This document shows positions 24,964 through 34,467 of a DNA stretch of 64,000 nt, one piece after another. The stretch's first letter is position 1. Every line of letters begins with the position of its first letter. This DNA is from Lachnospiraceae bacterium (GTDB taxonomy: Bacteria; Bacillota; Clostridia; Lachnospirales; Lachnospiraceae): positions 1 to 64,000 of the forward strand of contig JAFZUY010000023.1 of the NCBI GenBank assembly GCA_017618075.1. Reading direction: 5' to 3'. Below the pieces are notes generated by a model. That model searched no databases, was not told where the DNA came from, and saw only the letters and a list, made by a program, of their open reading frames with translations. The translations under genes were made by a program, and so were the position numbers.

Positions 24964-26586
24964 TACTGAAGCATCCTTTTTCTTTTTTCCAAAATTCTTT
25001 GAAAAATTATATATTCCGCTCGAGCAGAGAAGAATAAATATCGGAACAAAATTGTAAAGATATCTCGCTCTCGCCTCAAAAAGCATAATAAACAGAGTTA
25101 TTCCAACTATTGATAAAAGAGATGTAAAACTCATAAAATCAACTGTCTTCTCTTTAAAAAGCCTTATCGAAAAAGATACGCTACTAATGAGGAAGCCGAG
25201 AAGAATCCATATCCATATGAATTGACTGTAAGTGTTGAAAACCAGTTCTCTCTCGCCGCCGTTCCAGTAAAACGATCGTAATACTTCTCTGAAACTCTCG
25301 GACGAAATATCAGGATAGTCTCCATATTTTACACCGCCTTCGCCCCTCCATGTGAATGTTCCGTCGTTATATGTCATAACAAGTTTTTTCAGATAAAACA
25401 AAACACTTTTTACGAAGCCACGCTCATCAATTATTTCTTTTGCAAGTTCAAGTTCTTTTTGACTGCGCTCTGCCTTCGGGCTGAACTGATATTGTCCGAT
25501 AAGCGAAAATGCATCCGAATTGTAAGCCCCGGTCGTCTCCTCGATAAGTCCCATATAAAAATAATGCTGCCAGGACACCGAAAGATTATCAAGAAGTTCG
25601 GCTCCCGTATCTTTATATGTTACCGTCTTCATGCCGAAATATAACGGAATCACGGATAAAACAAGTGCTGCTACGATTGCCATTCTCTTTATGCTTTCTC
25701 TTTTCAAAAAAACTATTCTTATTATTTCCGAAAGAACAATACTTATAAGCACGATGATTACTGTGATTTTTATGAGACTTCCGACTGCGATTAAAAAACA
25801 TGCGGCAAATAATACTACGTATTTGACATTCTTTTTCATCTCAAGATACAGGAAATAAAAACAGAGCCCGAGAATCGGAAAAAGAATCGAAAATGTGTCT
25901 GTGTACGGAATAATGCTCCAGGGAGAAATCCCGATTAATGCCAGATAAAGAATTGTTGAAAGTACTACCGGAAAAATCTTCTTAGTCGAAATATAAGAAG
26001 TAATTCCAAGGACGATTCCCGTGAGCGATTCCAGCGCGCAAAGAATCTGAATCCAGAAAAACTCCGAATAATACGGATAGCCCTGAAATCTTTTGATAAA
26101 ATCTAAACTTCTGTAAAGAATCCAGGCCATCGGAATATTGTTCGGATATGCCGAGTAATACACCTCGGAACCTATCTTTCCTCCGTCAAAAAGAGAATAT
26201 GCTGTTCCCTGTACACAGGACGGATCCCATCCTGTATAAAATGCGATTTTTTTGCTGATTTTTATATTGATTACATACCAGGCGGCATATATCAAAACCA
26301 AAATGATTGTGGTGATGATTAATACTCTTTTGGAATCATCCGAGGATGAATTCTTTTTTTTCAAAATAATAATCGGAGCAGCAAAACCGGCCATTAAAAC
26401 TAAAGCTGTCAAAAACAAAACAAAATTCGGAATCATCAAAGGCAGTTTGCATGCGACGTTTACGTCCCATTTATCTCCGCCGATTACCAACGAGAAAAAA
26501 ATAATCATTCCAAAAGCGACAACCATAACGGATGCCGCCTTTAAAACATTCAATACTATTTTTTCAGTTTTTGTTTTGTTGCTCAT
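24961..26586 (-). CDS. GT-C-type membrane glycosyltransferase
   Basis: A 541-residue protein with about 11-13 membrane segments. After three N-terminal segments, an extracytoplasmic loop contains YTGWDPSCVQG (117-127) and YYSAYPNNIPMAW, features of GT-C enzymes in which the loop Asp is catalytic and a polyprenyl-phosphate sugar is the donor. A C-terminal outside domain (about 345-440) precedes the last helices. Relatives of this layout glycosylate lipoteichoic acids, other polymers or proteins at the outer membrane face, but the target here is unknown. It stands alone between the TetR operon terminator and addA, with start ATG after AGGAA. The nearest named family could be PMT/ArnT-like; I cannot be more exact. 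Confidence 0.68.
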   Translation of the reverse strand: MSNKTKTEKIVLNVLKAASVMVVAFGMIIFFSLVIGGDKWDVNVACKLPLMIPNFVLFLTALVLMAGFAAPIIILKKKNSSSDDSKRVLIITTIILVLIYAAWYVINIKISKKIAFYTGWDPSCVQGTAYSLFDGGKIGSEVYYSAYPNNIPMAWILYRSLDFIKRFQGYPYYSEFFWIQILCALESLTGIVLGITSYISTKKIFPVVLSTILYLALIGISPWSIIPYTDTFSILFPILGLCFYFLYLEMKKNVKYVVLFAACFLIAVGSLIKITVIIVLISIVLSEIIRIVFLKRESIKRMAIVAALVLSVIPLYFGMKTVTYKDTGAELLDNLSVSWQHYFYMGLIEETTGAYNSDAFSLIGQYQFSPKAERSQKELELAKEIIDERGFVKSVLFYLKKLVMTYNDGTFTWRGEGGVKYGDYPDISSESFREVLRSFYWNGGERELVFNTYSQFIWIWILLGFLISSVSFSIRLFKEKTVDFMSFTSLLSIVGITLFIMLFEARARYLYNFVPIFILLCSSGIYNFSKNFGKKKKDASV

Positions 26587-26673
26587 AAAAATTCCTGCCT
26601 AAAATTTATACCTTATCCTTTATTTTAATACTTTCGAAAACGGATTTACATAGATTTATGATTCCTCCGAGGA

Positions 26674-29600
26674 TTAAATTCGAATACATTCTCCAAGCGA
26701 AAACGAATAAATCATAATCTCTGCCACGGGTTTCTTTTCCAGTCTCGAAAGTGCTTCGCTATAATAGTCAAGCTGAGTCTTGTATCTTTTGACAAGTTCA
26801 TCCGCAGTATCCACCCTGTCTGTTTTGTAATCCATCAGAATAAGTTTGCCGTCCTCTTCGAAATAGACGTCGATTACGCCCTGAACCAGCACCTTTTCGT
26901 TCTCGGGGAACTCTTCGTTCACTTCATTTGCAGGGACCGCCAAAACAAACGGTTGCTCAAGATAAAGCTTATCGTTCTTAGCCGCCACGCTCATACGCTT
27001 CGAAAGATCGGTATCAAGGAATTTTAAAATCTTATCTTCGCTTACGAGCGCATCGTCTTCCTCATAGATGAAAAGATTGTCCTTCATCTTCTGCCTGTGC
27101 GCTCTTAAGTTTGCAACGATATCACCCTCATAAATATGCTCAAAGTCCATGAGTTCCATGACTCTGTGATATGCACTGCCTCGCGCAGCACCGCCGTTCT
27201 CCGTATCGGTTTCGGCAATAATCTTCGGAACTCTTACTTCCTCTTCGTGATAAAGACTGTTCTCACCGTCTTCATTCTCCAGGTATGCCGCCTTCTTAAG
27301 CTCGGAAACAGTGGTCTTTACGAAAAGATTGTCGAGAGATTCGTGGGGATATTTATATTCACTGATTCCTTCCGTTGCAGCGATTGCATTAAGCTTATTC
27401 TTTTTTATTTCTCTGTCGGTTTCATCCAGAATTTCGTTAATCTTTATATCCTCAGGGAAAATCTTCTTTACAATAAAGAGTTCTTTTTCCTCAAATATGA
27501 TAGGATAAACCAAGTTCATAAAAGAATTTGCTTTGATAATATCTACGAACGACAAATCATTTTTAATCTTTGGTTCCTTATTAAGCATTCCTGTCATAAA
27601 GAGCTTCTCTCTTGCTCTTGTTAATGCAACATACAGAACTCTGATTTCTTCACCGATGTTGTCTTTGTTTTCTTTAACATAAATTGCTTTTTTAACAGGT
27701 GAAACCCCTTTGGTTCTTTTAGTAAGATTAAACGTATCTCCTCCAAGACCATATTCCTTGTCAACCAGGATTTTGCCTTTGGGTGGCTTAAACTGCGTAT
27801 GCATTGCGCATAAAAAGCAAACAGGGAACTCCAGACCTTTGGACTTATGAACAGTCATAATCTTAACAACATTTGCCTTTTCATCAAGCATGTTGGCCTC
27901 GCCCATATCCTGACGATTCTTGAGTTTCTCCGTATATTTAATAAAATCATGGATACAGAAAATTCCCTGGTCTTCGTACTCATCCGCAGTTTCTGCAAGA
28001 AGATTCACATTTGCAAGTCTCTGCTCACCGCCGGGAAGACTTGATACCATCACAGTATACTCATATTTTTCGTATATCTTTCTGATGATGTCAGATGCAG
28101 ACATGTAAAGAGACTGGCGTCTGAATTCATCAATATCTTCCGTGATTTTCTGTATCTTTTCTTTTAGGCTTTCTTCCTTTCCTTCCAAAAGATAAAGATA
28201 CATGCTGTCAATAAGACGTTTCGTCCTGCCACAAGTTCTTATCTTTGCAATCTCATCCTGAGTAAAATCTCCGATAAACGAATTAAGCAAATGTAAAAGA
28301 GGCAAGTCCTGTCTGGGATTGTCAATGACAGAAAGGTAATTAAGAATAAGCTGAACTTCCCATGCACTGTAATATCCTGATTTGGAGATAACATACGCAG
28401 GAATTCCCGCTTCCTTAAGTGCCTTCTGATAAATCACGTCCTCTCCGCCACTCATACCTCTCATCATGATGGCAATATCAGAAAATTCAATATCCTTCGT
28501 TCCGCCTTTTTCCTGATCAAGCACCTGAAACTTGTTATCAATCAGCTCTCGAATTTTAGTCGCAACGATACGAGCCTCAATTTCATCTTTGGATAAATCC
28601 TTATATTCATTGATCCCCTCAAAATCTTCTTTGCTAAAATACAAAAGTTCAGTTTTATTGTTTTCTTTGCTTTCCTGATAATCAGTTTGGCCAAAATACA
28701 GTTTTGCTTCATCGTCATATAAAACGCCGCCTATATCTTCTTTCATACAGCGTTCAAATATGTAATTTACGGCATCAATGACTTCCTGACGACTTCTGAA
28801 ATTCTTCTTAAGATTGATTCTCTCACTTTGCGGACAGCCTGCGTCTGCGTATTTTTTACACATCTCAATAAATATTGAGGGCTCCGCATGACGGAAACGG
28901 TATATACTCTGCTTAACATCGCCAACCATAAATCTGTTACCGATGGCAGGATCTTTTTTAGAAATCACACTTAATATTGTTTCCTGAACCTCGTTCGAAT
29001 CCTGATACTCGTCAATCATGACCTCTTCGAAATAATTTCTGTAACTATCCGCAGTCTGAGTCGGCTGTTTGTTCTCATTCACGAGAATGCGAAGTGCCAT
29101 ATGCTCCATATCGGAATAATCAACAAGTCCCCTGTCGCGTTTCATTGTTTCAAAGGTTCGAAGATACGCAATCACAAACTTTGCCAGGGCATTGGTGATA
29201 ACACGACCTTCCTTGTAATAGGTTTCAATTTCTTCAACAGTCGCATAATGGATATTTTTCTCTATATCTTTGTATATTTCAACTGCTTCGGCATTTTTAC
29301 TGTCGGCCTCTGCTTTTATCTCTTCTTCCCCGGGAAATTTCTTCGAACCGTATCCGAGAGTTATTGATTTATGAGTCTTATAATATTCTATACGGGTTTT
29401 AAAATCCTGCCCTTTAAGGGTATTAATAAAACTAATCTCATCACAGGCTTTATAATAATGTTTTTTAAGTGAGGTGTTCTCTGTTATATCCCTCATTTCC
29501 GTGAAAAGTTTAAGGGCCTCATCGAGGAACTTGTCTTCGTAATCCGTCAATCCTTTAATTGCATCCGAAGACCATACATCTATATCATCCTCTACTACGA

Positions 29601-30174
29601 AACTCTCAAGAATTTCATACGGATATGGCATACTGTCTACCTTATCGGCGATTCCTTTGATTAGCTCATAAAAGTCTTTGAATATGCCTTTGGGCGCATA
29701 GATTTCCACAAGGTTCAAGAAATCCTCGTTTTCCTCCTTAAACGCTTCTTCTACAGCCTTATTGAACGCATCTTCGGAAATCTGCTTTATCTCTCCTTCG
29801 GTACCGACTGCAAATGCAGGGTCAAGTTCTATTTCCTCAAAATGATTTTTGAGGATATAAAGGCAAAAACTGTCGATGGTTGTAATCTGTGCAGTATGAA
29901 GAATGGCAATCTGCTTTCTGATTTTCGGATTGTCAGGATCCTCTTTTAATTTCTCGCGAAGTTTTTTGCCAATACGGTCTCTCATCTCTCTTGCTGCCGC
30001 GTTGGTAAAAGTTACTATCAGAATTTTATTAATATCCGGACCATCTTTTTCGCAAATTTTATCTGCAATTCGCGTAGAAAGAACGTGGGTCTTGCCACTT
30101 CCTGCCGCTGCCGAGACTATAAGATTTTTATTTCTTGATTCTATTACTTTCTTTTGATCTTCAGTATTAGCCAT
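26674..30174 (-). CDS. addA: ATP-dependent helicase/nuclease subunit A
   Basis: About 1166 residues from the ATG at 30174. It has the superfamily 1 UvrD-like helicase motifs: Walker A in SAAAGSGKT near the N-terminus, YSDMEHMALRIL, IDEYQDSN (motif II), GDVKQSIYRFR (motif III) and VALTRAREKLF (motif VI), then a C-terminal RecB-type nuclease with VYFEEDG and LMDYKTDR. With AddB it forms the clostridial/bacillar equivalent of RecBCD, processing double-strand breaks for recombination. The start is placed two bases after the addB stop; a frame extension to 30222 would overlap addB and shows no good ribosome binding site. Standard length for the family. Confidence 0.96.
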   Translation of the reverse strand: MANTEDQKKVIESRNKNLIVSAAAGSGKTHVLSTRIADKICEKDGPDINKILIVTFTNAAAREMRDRIGKKLREKLKEDPDNPKIRKQIAILHTAQITTIDSFCLYILKNHFEEIELDPAFAVGTEGEIKQISEDAFNKAVEEAFKEENEDFLNLVEIYAPKGIFKDFYELIKGIADKVDSMPYPYEILESFVVEDDIDVWSSDAIKGLTDYEDKFLDEALKLFTEMRDITENTSLKKHYYKACDEISFINTLKGQDFKTRIEYYKTHKSITLGYGSKKFPGEEEIKAEADSKNAEAVEIYKDIEKNIHYATVEEIETYYKEGRVITNALAKFVIAYLRTFETMKRDRGLVDYSDMEHMALRILVNENKQPTQTADSYRNYFEEVMIDEYQDSNEVQETILSVISKKDPAIGNRFMVGDVKQSIYRFRHAEPSIFIEMCKKYADAGCPQSERINLKKNFRSRQEVIDAVNYIFERCMKEDIGGVLYDDEAKLYFGQTDYQESKENNKTELLYFSKEDFEGINEYKDLSKDEIEARIVATKIRELIDNKFQVLDQEKGGTKDIEFSDIAIMMRGMSGGEDVIYQKALKEAGIPAYVISKSGYYSAWEVQLILNYLSVIDNPRQDLPLLHLLNSFIGDFTQDEIAKIRTCGRTKRLIDSMYLYLLEGKEESLKEKIQKITEDIDEFRRQSLYMSASDIIRKIYEKYEYTVMVSSLPGGEQRLANVNLLAETADEYEDQGIFCIHDFIKYTEKLKNRQDMGEANMLDEKANVVKIMTVHKSKGLEFPVCFLCAMHTQFKPPKGKILVDKEYGLGGDTFNLTKRTKGVSPVKKAIYVKENKDNIGEEIRVLYVALTRAREKLFMTGMLNKEPKIKNDLSFVDIIKANSFMNLVYPIIFEEKELFIVKKIFPEDIKINEILDETDREIKKNKLNAIAATEGISEYKYPHESLDNLFVKTTVSELKKAAYLENEDGENSLYHEEEVRVPKIIAETDTENGGAARGSAYHRVMELMDFEHIYEGDIVANLRAHRQKMKDNLFIYEEDDALVSEDKILKFLDTDLSKRMSVAAKNDKLYLEQPFVLAVPANEVNEEFPENEKVLVQGVIDVYFEEDGKLILMDYKTDRVDTADELVKRYKTQLDYYSEALSRLEKKPVAEIMIYSFSLGECIRI

Positions 30175-30178
30175 ATTC

Positions 30179-33100
30179 CTATTCCTCTTCTTCGTCTTCG
30201 CTTTCAGAAGTCTCAGGCCCAATTGCTCTGTATTCGTAACCCTTTATCTTTCGGTCAAATCCGCAGATTCCCTTAAGTGCACAATATTTGCATGCTGTTT
30301 CGTTTTTCAGTTTGTAAGGATTAACATCTATTTTTCCGGCTAAAATATCCCCCGACAAATCAAGTGCTTTGTCCTCGGCAACATCTAAAATATCAAGGAA
30401 TGCTTCATTTGAGCAGACACTTGAATACGCATCAGGCGTATTGTCTTTCTTCTTCTTGATTTTAACAACCTCAGATGCTGTTCCTGCTTCGGCAAGCGAT
30501 TCATCAAGACTTGTCATAACCTTCTCATCATTCACGATTAATCCGCTTGGAATGAGACTCTTCCTGATTTCTGTCTCATAATCTTCTTTGTTAACCACAA
30601 ACGGATCGTCAATTGCATAGTAAAGCATTGCTGCGGGAAGAACATTTTTGTCAGGATGTTTTTCACTGATACTCTCAATGGCTTTCTTCATATAAATCGC
30701 AAGTTGTAAAGAAAGGCCTTCCTTAATCATATCTGTGTTAATAGCATGCTTTGAAGACTTATAATCGATAATCTTTACATATTCATTATTTGCATCATCA
30801 ACATACACATCTGCCCTGTCGATACGACCTTTTAGTTGAATTTCTTTTTTCTCTTCTAATACATCATCCTCAAGGCGATACATTTCATAGTTTCTAACGA
30901 ATTTTTCCTCAAACATTTCAGGCTTATACTTGCCTTTTGAAAGCTGAAATCCCAGTGTCTTCGCCGTACGCTTCATAATCCTTGCAAGCTGTTTGACATA
31001 GTATCTGGTCTTCTCGTCGGATTTTAAAAGATCCCCGTTATATCCGCTTGTAAACTTTTCAACAGCGAGGTCAATTTCCTCATTTAGGAACGCTTCCTCA
31101 GCCGTCGAAAAATCAAGTTTACTGTCATTTAATTTCTTGCCGACTTCTTCAAGCACACCATGAGCGAGGTTTCCCATATCCATACTTTCGAGACCATATT
31201 CTTCTCTCTCTGAAAGTTTGAGTCCGTCTCCCACGAAATATGCGTACTGACACCTTGCAAACTGTTCAAGCGTTGAAATCGATACCTTTAACAAATTTCC
31301 ATACAATTCTTTTGCGGTTTTTTCGTTAATAACAGTAGGCTTGTGTTCTCTAAACGCATTCTCAATAACTTTGTCGCACCATTCCCTGCCTTCTTCCGTA
31401 GTACGCAGTATTCCGATATTCTTAAATAACTTCTCTTCATCCACTTCAAGCCCGGAAACATAGAGTCCGAGAAGACGTCCGGTATCATCTTTGATATCTG
31501 TTTCAAAAAGATTGGGTTTATAAGTTGTACAAATATTAATCGATAGTCCCTCATACATATTCCTTAATACTTCAATCAGGTATGAAGGAATCAGGCTTTC
31601 ACCCTTGCTTCCAACAGTGGCAAAAGAAATGAACAGTTTATCTGTAGGCTTGGTTAATCCCAGATAAATGTACAACTGTTCTATAAATGCAAGCTCGTCA
31701 CTTGTAGGTGCGAGATTGCATTCTGCTCTCTTTAATTCATCTTTGTCAGGAACGGACAAAAGACCGCCCGATACTCCGGAACAGGGAATGTTTCCGTCAT
31801 TAACACCCACGATAAAGAGAGCCTTTATCTCTCTTAGTCTGGTTCTCTGCATATCTCCGACTAAAACAGAATCCACTTTCTGAGGAAGCACGCCAACTCT
31901 GATTTCAGAAAAGCCGACCTTTAATATGTCAGACAGTTCCTTGATGGTATAATCCTCTTCTCCCATAAGGTCTGTCAGAACATCGAATAATTCAATGATT
32001 TTGTTGTATATACCTGCGTACTCCATAGATACGCTGATATCATAGTTTTCTTTAAGTTCCTCGCTTAATTGACCCATTTTATCTGCAACATTGCCTGCCT
32101 CGAGAATGTTGTAGATTTGCTTGATCCATTCCGAAAGTTTTCTCTTTCTTACACCGTTACTTGCGATTTCCTCAAAAATACCGATGAACCTTTCACGAAG
32201 AGAATTCATATAGCTTAAGTTTTCGCCATTATCCCTTTGTTCAGCGCTGGTAAATGAAAACTCGCTTTTCCATTTTGCAGCACCTTTGATTCCTCTTGCG
32301 TAAATGTAATTTTCCAATCTGTCAATTTCCTCATCCTCAAAAGGAGACACGCCGGTTCTAAGCATTTTTAATACATCTTCGATTTGGAAATTATATTTAA
32401 GAATCTCCGTAATCGAAAGTATATATTTTACCAGAGGATTGTTAATGATACTTCGGTTCGCATCAAGATAATAAGGTATGCCGTATCTTGAAAGATACTT
32501 TTCAAGAGGTTTTCTGTACTTCGTCATATCAGCACAGATAAGCGCAATATCACGATATCTGTAGTTCTTTTTCTCAATCTCTTTTAAGATTGCTTCGCAG
32601 ACGATATGGCATTCGCTGTCAACATCGGAGCATTTGTTAATCTCGATAGCTCCGGCTGCCTTCATACTTACGTTTTCTTTTCTGAAAAGATTCTTTTCGA
32701 GAAATGCGAGTTCGGAATTGTTCGCATGTCTATAGTCGGTTGTCAAACGTATATCGTCCTTAATATTAATGCCATTCGGGTCATATTTATCTTTTATTTC
32801 CGACATATTTCTTTTGGTCAGATTAAATATCGAATTATCATCTTTTTTATAATTGTTCGGTTTATCTGCAGGATCATTATCAAACGGAAACGTAATATAA
32901 ACGTCCTTTGCCTTGTTTAAAACAGCGACAATCGCCTTAATCTGTATCGGAGTAAAGCCCGTAAAACCATCGAAAATAACGACGCTCTTTTCCATCTTTT
33001 TGGACAAAGGGAGTCTTTCGATGAACATGTCAAGGAGCTCTTCTCTCGTGATGTATTTGTCTTCGCACTCTTTTAGGAAGACTTCGTAAAGAAGTTTTAA

Positions 33101-33571
33101 ATCGGACAGTTTTTTCTTCAAATCATCGGAGGTGCACTTTTCTTTTATGGTATCGAGGTCCTCGGGACTGACGTTATACTGCATGAATTCGGACAAAACG
33201 GATTTGACTTCTCCCGCCCAGCCTGCATTATCCATTCCCTTGTAAAGCACGAGAAGGCCGTCTTTAATTTTCGAAGCACCTCTCTTAATAAGCAGGCACT
33301 TGCCCGTATCGTCGAGAAGCATTCTTTTAGGCTGTCCGACCTCTTCGAAAACCTTTCTCGGAAGGCGCGAAAAACTTAAGACGTCGATATTGATGATACC
33401 TCCGTCCGGGTGCGAATTCGCCATATCCCACTGCGTCTGCATGGTGAACTGATCGGGAACAATCATGAGGATATTGTTCCTTCTGTCCGCTGTCGCAAGG
33501 TCAATTGCGAGTTTCTTGACATATTCACTTTTACCGCTTCCGGAGCCACCCAAAATAAACTGAAGTGCCAT
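30179..33571 (-). CDS. addB: ATP-dependent nuclease subunit B
   Basis: A 1130-residue protein with the N-terminal ATP-binding loop FILGGSGSGKSEYV, an inactive-helicase middle region, and a C-terminal nuclease domain (DYKSSKHAINTD). Iron-sulfur cysteines are visible: one in EQFARCQYAYF and three in ACKYCALKGICGFD, the four-cysteine cluster of AddB that stabilises the nuclease. Acts with AddA in double-strand break resection. It is the first gene of the addBA operon, diverging from the acetyltransferase gene across 84 bases. AAGAGGAA precedes the ATG. The acidic tail (SEDEEEE) at the end is unremarkable. Confidence 0.96.
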   Translation of the reverse strand: MALQFILGGSGSGKSEYVKKLAIDLATADRRNNILMIVPDQFTMQTQWDMANSHPDGGIINIDVLSFSRLPRKVFEEVGQPKRMLLDDTGKCLLIKRGASKIKDGLLVLYKGMDNAGWAGEVKSVLSEFMQYNVSPEDLDTIKEKCTSDDLKKKLSDLKLLYEVFLKECEDKYITREELLDMFIERLPLSKKMEKSVVIFDGFTGFTPIQIKAIVAVLNKAKDVYITFPFDNDPADKPNNYKKDDNSIFNLTKRNMSEIKDKYDPNGINIKDDIRLTTDYRHANNSELAFLEKNLFRKENVSMKAAGAIEINKCSDVDSECHIVCEAILKEIEKKNYRYRDIALICADMTKYRKPLEKYLSRYGIPYYLDANRSIINNPLVKYILSITEILKYNFQIEDVLKMLRTGVSPFEDEEIDRLENYIYARGIKGAAKWKSEFSFTSAEQRDNGENLSYMNSLRERFIGIFEEIASNGVRKRKLSEWIKQIYNILEAGNVADKMGQLSEELKENYDISVSMEYAGIYNKIIELFDVLTDLMGEEDYTIKELSDILKVGFSEIRVGVLPQKVDSVLVGDMQRTRLREIKALFIVGVNDGNIPCSGVSGGLLSVPDKDELKRAECNLAPTSDELAFIEQLYIYLGLTKPTDKLFISFATVGSKGESLIPSYLIEVLRNMYEGLSINICTTYKPNLFETDIKDDTGRLLGLYVSGLEVDEEKLFKNIGILRTTEEGREWCDKVIENAFREHKPTVINEKTAKELYGNLLKVSISTLEQFARCQYAYFVGDGLKLSEREEYGLESMDMGNLAHGVLEEVGKKLNDSKLDFSTAEEAFLNEEIDLAVEKFTSGYNGDLLKSDEKTRYYVKQLARIMKRTAKTLGFQLSKGKYKPEMFEEKFVRNYEMYRLEDDVLEEKKEIQLKGRIDRADVYVDDANNEYVKIIDYKSSKHAINTDMIKEGLSLQLAIYMKKAIESISEKHPDKNVLPAAMLYYAIDDPFVVNKEDYETEIRKSLIPSGLIVNDEKVMTSLDESLAEAGTASEVVKIKKKKDNTPDAYSSVCSNEAFLDILDVAEDKALDLSGDILAGKIDVNPYKLKNETACKYCALKGICGFDRKIKGYEYRAIGPETSESEDEEEE

Positions 33572-33655
33572 ATAGTTCCTCTTCTTAATTCTTTGTGTTA
33601 ATATAACTATTATACAATAATTTACGGTCGGTTTTCGCTATATTTTTAAACAAAT

Positions 33656-34390
33656 ATGACAGAGATTAAACACATCACCATAAAAGAAATAACCGAATAC
33701 ACACCCTCAAACGAGCCCGCACTTTATATAACGTCTGAAAGAGACGTGGCGGATTATCTGACCTTAAAAGGCGAAGCAGTCTGTATATGTGTGCAAAATG
33801 AGGAGCAGCTGCCCGCCTTTGAAGGTTATAAATATTTTATCACGGAAGGTGTCCAATATTCGGGACACCTGGATATGGTTTACTGTCATATCAAAAATAT
33901 TCCCTACGTAATCGGCGAAGACGAGGATTTCATCATACGTGAGGAATGTCCTGAGGATTTGCCAAAGATACTTGAAATGTACAGGGACCGTGCCTGTAAA
34001 AATTTCTTGGAGCCCCTTCCTCCACTTAATTCTCCGCCCGATTACATCACTCCCGAAGCACGATTTGAATCCGTCAAGAACGGCTATATGCTGTTCGAGT
34101 ACGGAATTTGGATCATAGAACTTAAAGAAACAAACGAAGTCATCGGCCGCGTGGGCTTTGAATACTGCGATGAGTCTACTGTTTCAATGGGCTTTATGAT
34201 TCGTGAGGATAAAAGAAAAAAAGGCTATGCTTTCAGAGCATGCCTTAACTGCATCACATATATGAAGGTAAATCACCCGGAGCTTAAGATTGTGGCGAGG
34301 GTTAGTAAGAAGAATAAAGCTTCACTTGGACTGTTAACCAAAATAACAAATATGCTGCCGGGGGTTGTAGAAGTACTCGTGGAAAAATAG
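33656..34390 (+). CDS. GNAT-family N-acetyltransferase
   Basis: A 244-residue protein. The C-terminal two thirds (about 90-240) match the Gcn5-related acetyltransferase fold: FIIREECPEDLPKILEMYRD at the start, WIIELKETNEVIGRVGFEYC (strands 2-4), and the acetyl-CoA-binding segment MIREDKRKKGYAFRACLNCI, a variant of the Q/RxxGxG/A loop. The first 90 residues are an additional alpha/beta domain with no recognisable family. The substrate is unknown. It is a single gene on the plus strand, divergent from addB, with only a weak ribosome binding site. It ends at a strong palindrome shared with the convergent kinase gene. Confidence 0.82.
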   Translation: MTEIKHITIKEITEYTPSNEPALYITSERDVADYLTLKGEAVCICVQNEEQLPAFEGYKYFITEGVQYSGHLDMVYCHIKNIPYVIGEDEDFIIREECPEDLPKILEMYRDRACKNFLEPLPPLNSPPDYITPEARFESVKNGYMLFEYGIWIIELKETNEVIGRVGFEYCDESTVSMGFMIREDKRKKGYAFRACLNCITYMKVNHPELKIVARVSKKNKASLGLLTKITNMLPGVVEVLVEK

Positions 34391-34414
34391 AATATAGACC
34401 TAGCTTTTGACACG

Positions 34415-34462
34415 GGGGACGAGGGTGTAGTGTCACAAATGTGACACTACACCCCCGTCCCC
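34415..34462. repeat. 23-base-pair palindrome, bidirectional hairpin
   Basis: Two 23-base arms with one mismatch and a two-base loop lie between convergent genes. The outer ends read GGGGACG and CGTCCCC. No clear T-run follows on either strand, so it may be a dispersed palindrome that also acts as a transcription block rather than a plain terminator. It shares the GGGACGG/CGTCCCC edges with the larger element at 46557-46757. Confidence 0.8.
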
Positions 34463-34467
34463 TTGCT

